From Vampirovibrionales bacterium (GTDB lineage: Bacteria; Cyanobacteriota; Vampirovibrionia; Vampirovibrionales; Vampirovibrionaceae): DNA of 64,000 nucleotides. Positions 60,977-64,000 of this stretch are shown here, in pieces. The stretch lies in assembly GCA_029866025.1 (NCBI GenBank), contig JARXAD010000003.1, positions 62,001 to 126,000 of the forward strand. The letters are read 5' to 3'. The notes beneath the pieces are model-generated. The model searched no databases. It was given only the letters and a program-made list of their open reading frames with translations, and had not been told where the DNA came from. The position numbers and the translations under genes were made by a program. Every line of letters begins with the position of its first letter. Position 1 is the stretch's first letter.

Positions 60977-62713
60977 GTGACTATGCCATTTGTTGAGGGT
61001 TTTAGGGTGAAGCGGACTTTGGGTAATACCGCACCATCGGTTCATACGCCTGCTAGCGTGCTGTTAACGTTGGTCTATATAGGCGCTGCTGCCAGTGGTA
61101 CCCTAGGCTTACTGCCCTTCAGTGCTTCTTCCGCCTGGGCCTCCGAACTCAATGGATTTCGCCTGGAAAGCCAGAGCGACGGTTCTTTATCGGTCCAGGT
61201 GCAAGCCGATACCCTTCCGGCTTACGACATTGAGCCTTCTGGCAACGGCGTTAGCATCCTGTTAAAAGACACGCATTTATCCGACAGTTTGCGCCAAAAG
61301 GGCTTGCCTGTTGTTATTGATAACCGCAACCGGGCCATTGGCCGCGCCGTACCCGGCGAAGGCAACACCGTTAAAATTATCATCCCCAATTGGAAGCCTG
61401 AACAAGGTGCGTTGCGCATAAAAGCAGATACAGGTTCATCCTACTCCGATTCACCTAAAATTTTACCCCGGCCCGGAATCGTTGCCCCCTCCGAGCGTCT
61501 AACAGGAGCCTTTCAAAGCCAGTTTCGTTCGGCGGCTCAGGCCCTTAATAAGTCCAGCACCAACATTATGGAAGAAACCTCCATTTCGTTACCTGCTGTA
61601 GAAAGTCTTCCTTCTCCTCGCACCAGTGCTGCAAAATCATCCAACACGCGTCGCAATAAAAAAATCACCTACCGCCCCGTGGTGTCTCAACCTACTGCCT
61701 TACCCAAAGTGGTAAACTGGAACCAGCCCGAAGCACCGGCAGCCACCCCGGTGGCAACACCCATGGCTCGTAGCCCGTATGAAGCATCTTCTTTGCCGTT
61801 ATCAGCTCCTACAGCACCCCCTCGTGGAGCGGTGCCTTGGCCCGTGGTGGTTCAGCCTGCCCCAACAGCCAAATCGACGGGGTGGGGAAGTTACGGGCAA
61901 ACAGAAACAGAAAACCCCTATGGGATTGATTCCATTGCGGATACCGTGACGCCCAGTGCAACCACATCAGCTTCTATGGGGAGCCAACTCAAACAATTTT
62001 TTGACAATATTACCGGCAATCGATTTTCCAAGCCCTTTGGAGTGGCTTTTTGGGCGCTCATGGTAGGCGTTATTTTTATAGCCTGTCTTGGCTTTTTGGC
62101 ATTAGCCATTGGTTTGTTGTGCACCCGTTTAGTATTTATCCCCTTTAGTGGCAACGCTTCTGGTAAGGTATCCACAACAAAATCGCGGGCAAGCCTGTTT
62201 GCCTGGCGTCATAGCGCTGCAGAGGAAGACACTATCGATGAGGAAACGCCCTCTGTTTCTGCCGCACCAAAACTTAGGGGCCCCGTAGCCAAGCGGTTTC
62301 CCTTTGTGGCATCGGGATTGTCACAAACTGCTTCCATGTATGTGCCCCATACTGTGGGCCGAGAGCACGATGAGCCCATGCCCAAGCGGTCTATTCGTAA
62401 GCGTCCTCAAATTATTCAGCCCCTTTCTCCTCCGGTGGAACAAAGAAGAACTTCGGATGTTCTAGATACACCCACTCGGCCGTTAGGGTATTCCAACCCC
62501 ATTGCCACAACGGCATGGCGCCCGCATGTGGCAACCACCCCCTCCCCTACATCTCCGGCTATTATTCGTCAAACCCTGGCCCCTCCTCTGCCCATCGAAT
62601 CCCGCGTGGGTTGGTCTTACCCTGATGATGACCGCGACTTGATGGCATCACCTCAGCGCCCAGTCGTACCACCATCCCCCGTAGAACGCGCCTTGTACCG
62701 GTTGATGCTATAG
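60977..62713 (+). CDS. Large Pro/Ser-rich membrane protein of unknown function
   Basis: 578 aa. An N-terminal hydrophobic segment (LTLVYIGAAASGTLGLLPFSA) ending ASSAWASELNGF looks like a long signal peptide. A beta-rich domain follows (FRLESQSDGSLSVQVQADTLPAYDIEPSGNGVSILLKDTHL...VKIIIPNW), resembling an AMIN-type domain. A Pro/Thr/Ala-rich spacer leads to a membrane helix (AFWALMVGVIFIACLGFLALAIGLLC) and a low-complexity cytoplasmic tail. Together with the pilin upstream it may belong to an envelope system. Confidence 0.75.
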   Translation: MTMPFVEGFRVKRTLGNTAPSVHTPASVLLTLVYIGAAASGTLGLLPFSASSAWASELNGFRLESQSDGSLSVQVQADTLPAYDIEPSGNGVSILLKDTHLSDSLRQKGLPVVIDNRNRAIGRAVPGEGNTVKIIIPNWKPEQGALRIKADTGSSYSDSPKILPRPGIVAPSERLTGAFQSQFRSAAQALNKSSTNIMEETSISLPAVESLPSPRTSAAKSSNTRRNKKITYRPVVSQPTALPKVVNWNQPEAPAATPVATPMARSPYEASSLPLSAPTAPPRGAVPWPVVVQPAPTAKSTGWGSYGQTETENPYGIDSIADTVTPSATTSASMGSQLKQFFDNITGNRFSKPFGVAFWALMVGVIFIACLGFLALAIGLLCTRLVFIPFSGNASGKVSTTKSRASLFAWRHSAAEEDTIDEETPSVSAAPKLRGPVAKRFPFVASGLSQTASMYVPHTVGREHDEPMPKRSIRKRPQIIQPLSPPVEQRRTSDVLDTPTRPLGYSNPIATTAWRPHVATTPSPTSPAIIRQTLAPPLPIESRVGWSYPDDDRDLMASPQRPVVPPSPVERALYRLML

Positions 62714-62739
62714 GGCTGTTTCCCTTTAATTAAGACCTT

Positions 62740-63309
62740 TTAGGTGCGTTTCATGGCGCGATCGATGTCGCGCTGTTGGTCTTTTTTGGCGAGGGTTTCG
62801 CGCTTGTCATAATTTTTCTTGCCTTTACACAAGCCTAGCTCTACTTTAACCCAACACCGTGAGAAAAATAGCTTCAGAGGGATGAGAGAATAGCCCGAAA
62901 GTTGCATTTCCGAAGCCAGCTTGCGTATCTCCTTGCGATTCATGAGTAATTGGCGTGGTCGTGTGGGCTCATGATTAAACACACTGGCCTGTTCGTATTG
63001 TTTAATGTGCATACCATGCAAAATCACCTGGCCTTTTTCCACACGGGCATAAGCTTCGGTTAACGTAACAGCATGCTGGCGCAATGATTTTACTTCACTA
63101 CCCGTTAAAGAAATCCCTGCCACAAAGCGTTCTTCCACATAGTAATTGTGAAAGGCCTTACGGTTACTGGCAATTGTGGATGACGTCGACTTTTTGGTTT
63201 TACCCGACGGCTTACCGGCACTTTTACCAGAAGGGGTAGTGGGTTTGGAGGCCGACACGGCAGACTGCTTTTTCCTATCAAAGAAACGAGACTCTCCATC
63301 ATACGTCAA
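62740..63309 (-). CDS. smpB: SsrA-binding protein SmpB
   Basis: Partner of tmRNA in ribosome rescue. The core (KAFHNYYVEERFVAGISLTGSEVKSLRQHAVTLTEAYARVEKGQVILHGMHIKQYEQA, GYSLIPLKLFFSRCWVKVELGLCKGKKNYDKRETLAKKDQQRDIDRAM) is complete. An extra N-terminal ~45 residues are Lys/Ser/Pro-rich (SKPTTPSGKSAGKPSGKTKKS), which makes it 189 aa instead of about 155; an internal start would have to lie beyond the conserved part, so the extension is probably real. No ssrA gene was seen here. Confidence 0.94.
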   Translation of the reverse strand: MTYDGESRFFDRKKQSAVSASKPTTPSGKSAGKPSGKTKKSTSSTIASNRKAFHNYYVEERFVAGISLTGSEVKSLRQHAVTLTEAYARVEKGQVILHGMHIKQYEQASVFNHEPTRPRQLLMNRKEIRKLASEMQLSGYSLIPLKLFFSRCWVKVELGLCKGKKNYDKRETLAKKDQQRDIDRAMKRT

Positions 63310-63423
63310 GTCCGCAACATCCTACTTAATGATTTGAGCAAGCGCACTGAATGAGGGAGATTCCATTGCTATAATAAACAGAATGCGTCACGATCTCTTT
63401 CCTTGGTTCACAAGTAGCCTTCA

Positions 63424-64000
63424 ATGTCTCAGCCTACCCATCATCGTCTCTGTCGCCTCACACCACGGGCATGGCAAGCATTGCTAAGCCAACCCACTGC
63501 CGCGCCTGCCTTGTCCTATTCAGGCATTCGGCAAGGGTACCCACTCAGTCCTGCCCCAATGGGGTGGGCCATTGTGTTGAACGGCCAGCAGGATTCCTCA
63601 CCACCCTTAGCGGCGGTTTGGGTGGTAGTGGAACGCCCCCATCAATGGCGGTTGATATGGTCCACTCAACCGGGTGAGGCTTCTGCCAATGAAGCTTTAC
63701 TCGCCCATTTAGCAGCGCAAGCCCAGCGCCACGGCATTTCTCACTTTAGCTGTGCCATCGAGATGAACGGAACCGTTTTAGCGGGACTACTCAAATCCCA
63801 TGGCTTTCGTCATGTGGCTACTCAAACCCACTGGCACACTGTTTTGGAACAACGGGCATCTCACTCCCAAAAAAAAGATGCAGACGGAGTATTACCGTCG
63901 TTGCGCTTGGCCCGATACAACGATGCCTGGCCTCTGTTTCATTTGGCTCAAGAAGCCTGTCCTGTCCATGCGCGCCCCTACCTCATGCCATGGCCTCCCA
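63424..64000 (+). CDS. Partial gene running off the right end, GNAT-like
   Basis: Not in the track because it has no stop in the window. From the ATG at 63424 the frame is open for 192 codons (MSQPTHHRLCRLTPRAWQALL... to the edge). The segment LLAHLAAQAQRHGISHFSCAIEMNGTVLAGLLKSHGFRHVATQTHW has the shape of a GNAT acetyltransferase N-acyltransferase core (helix, strand, then LLKSHGF). A further domain begins after residue 150 (LPSLRLARYNDAWPLFHLAQ), so two GNAT modules in tandem are possible. It is divergent from smpB. Confidence 0.7.
   Translation, partial: MSQPTHHRLCRLTPRAWQALLSQPTAAPALSYSGIRQGYPLSPAPMGWAIVLNGQQDSSPPLAAVWVVVERPHQWRLIWSTQPGEASANEALLAHLAAQAQRHGISHFSCAIEMNGTVLAGLLKSHGFRHVATQTHWHTVLEQRASHSQKKDADGVLPSLRLARYNDAWPLFHLAQEACPVHARPYLMPWPP

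Overview
The window is bacterial chromosome of roughly even base composition, carrying housekeeping genes (carA, gltA, eno, mreB, trmL, ftsY, leuC, topA, an LL-diaminopimelate-type aminotransferase, smpB), three tRNA genes and a surface-glycan cluster. The mix of MreB, a DapL-like aminotransferase, a Flp-type pilin and a short helical protein starting MGFAASTARLL would fit a non-photosynthetic relative of cyanobacteria (Vampirovibrionia/Melainabacteria). This placement is inference from family resemblance only. The standard code with TGA as stop works throughout.

Layout. 0-31 kb: scattered metabolic and informational genes on both strands, with a poly-C frameshifted gene (3.3 kb), a two-component phosphorelay pair (13.6-15.3 kb), a 127-bp tandem repeat (16.2 kb), three tandem EF-hand paralogues of which the third is broken (16.8-18.2 kb), and a truncated TMEM175-like remnant abutting a uracil-DNA glycosylase (22.5 kb). 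32-42 kb: glycosyltransferases, a sugar epimerase, an MsbA-type ABC exporter and an N-acetyl sugar amidotransferase, probably a cell-surface polysaccharide locus. 54.6-64 kb: an ABC ATPase, lipoproteins, a thioesterase, a pilin, smpB and several unknown genes.

The exceptional region is 43.24-54.59 kb, an integrated element of about 11.3 kb. It encodes a capsid protein resembling the double jelly-roll (DJR) coat protein P2 of corticovirus PM2, a small genome-packaging-type ATPase, many very small membrane proteins, two beta-rich candidate vertex/spike proteins, a membrane-anchored M15 peptidase and a convergent early/regulatory module. I read it as a tailless, internal-membrane, PM2-like prophage. 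It has no recognisable integrase. It is bounded by two copies of a dif-like sequence: the right copy matches the E. coli dif site at about 20 of 28 positions, while the left copy keeps the XerC arm and has a degenerate XerD arm. That is the geometry expected if a phage circle was inserted into chromosomal dif by host XerC/XerD, as filamentous CTX-type phages do. A DJR virus using Xer/dif integration, in this kind of host, is the main candidate for an undescribed system here.

Within the element the + strand carries an early pair (a 315-aa membrane-associated protein and the ATPase), then a hairpin plus T-run and a possible new promoter, then a long, tightly packed structural and lysis operon ending at a strong terminator at 51.9 kb. 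The - strand module (51.9-54.5 kb) holds a helix-turn-helix protein, a His/Asn-repeat protein and small unknown or membrane proteins. Four element genes shorter than the ORF-track cutoff (26, 47, 29 and 54 aa) were found by reading, as was a partial gene running off the right end of the window.
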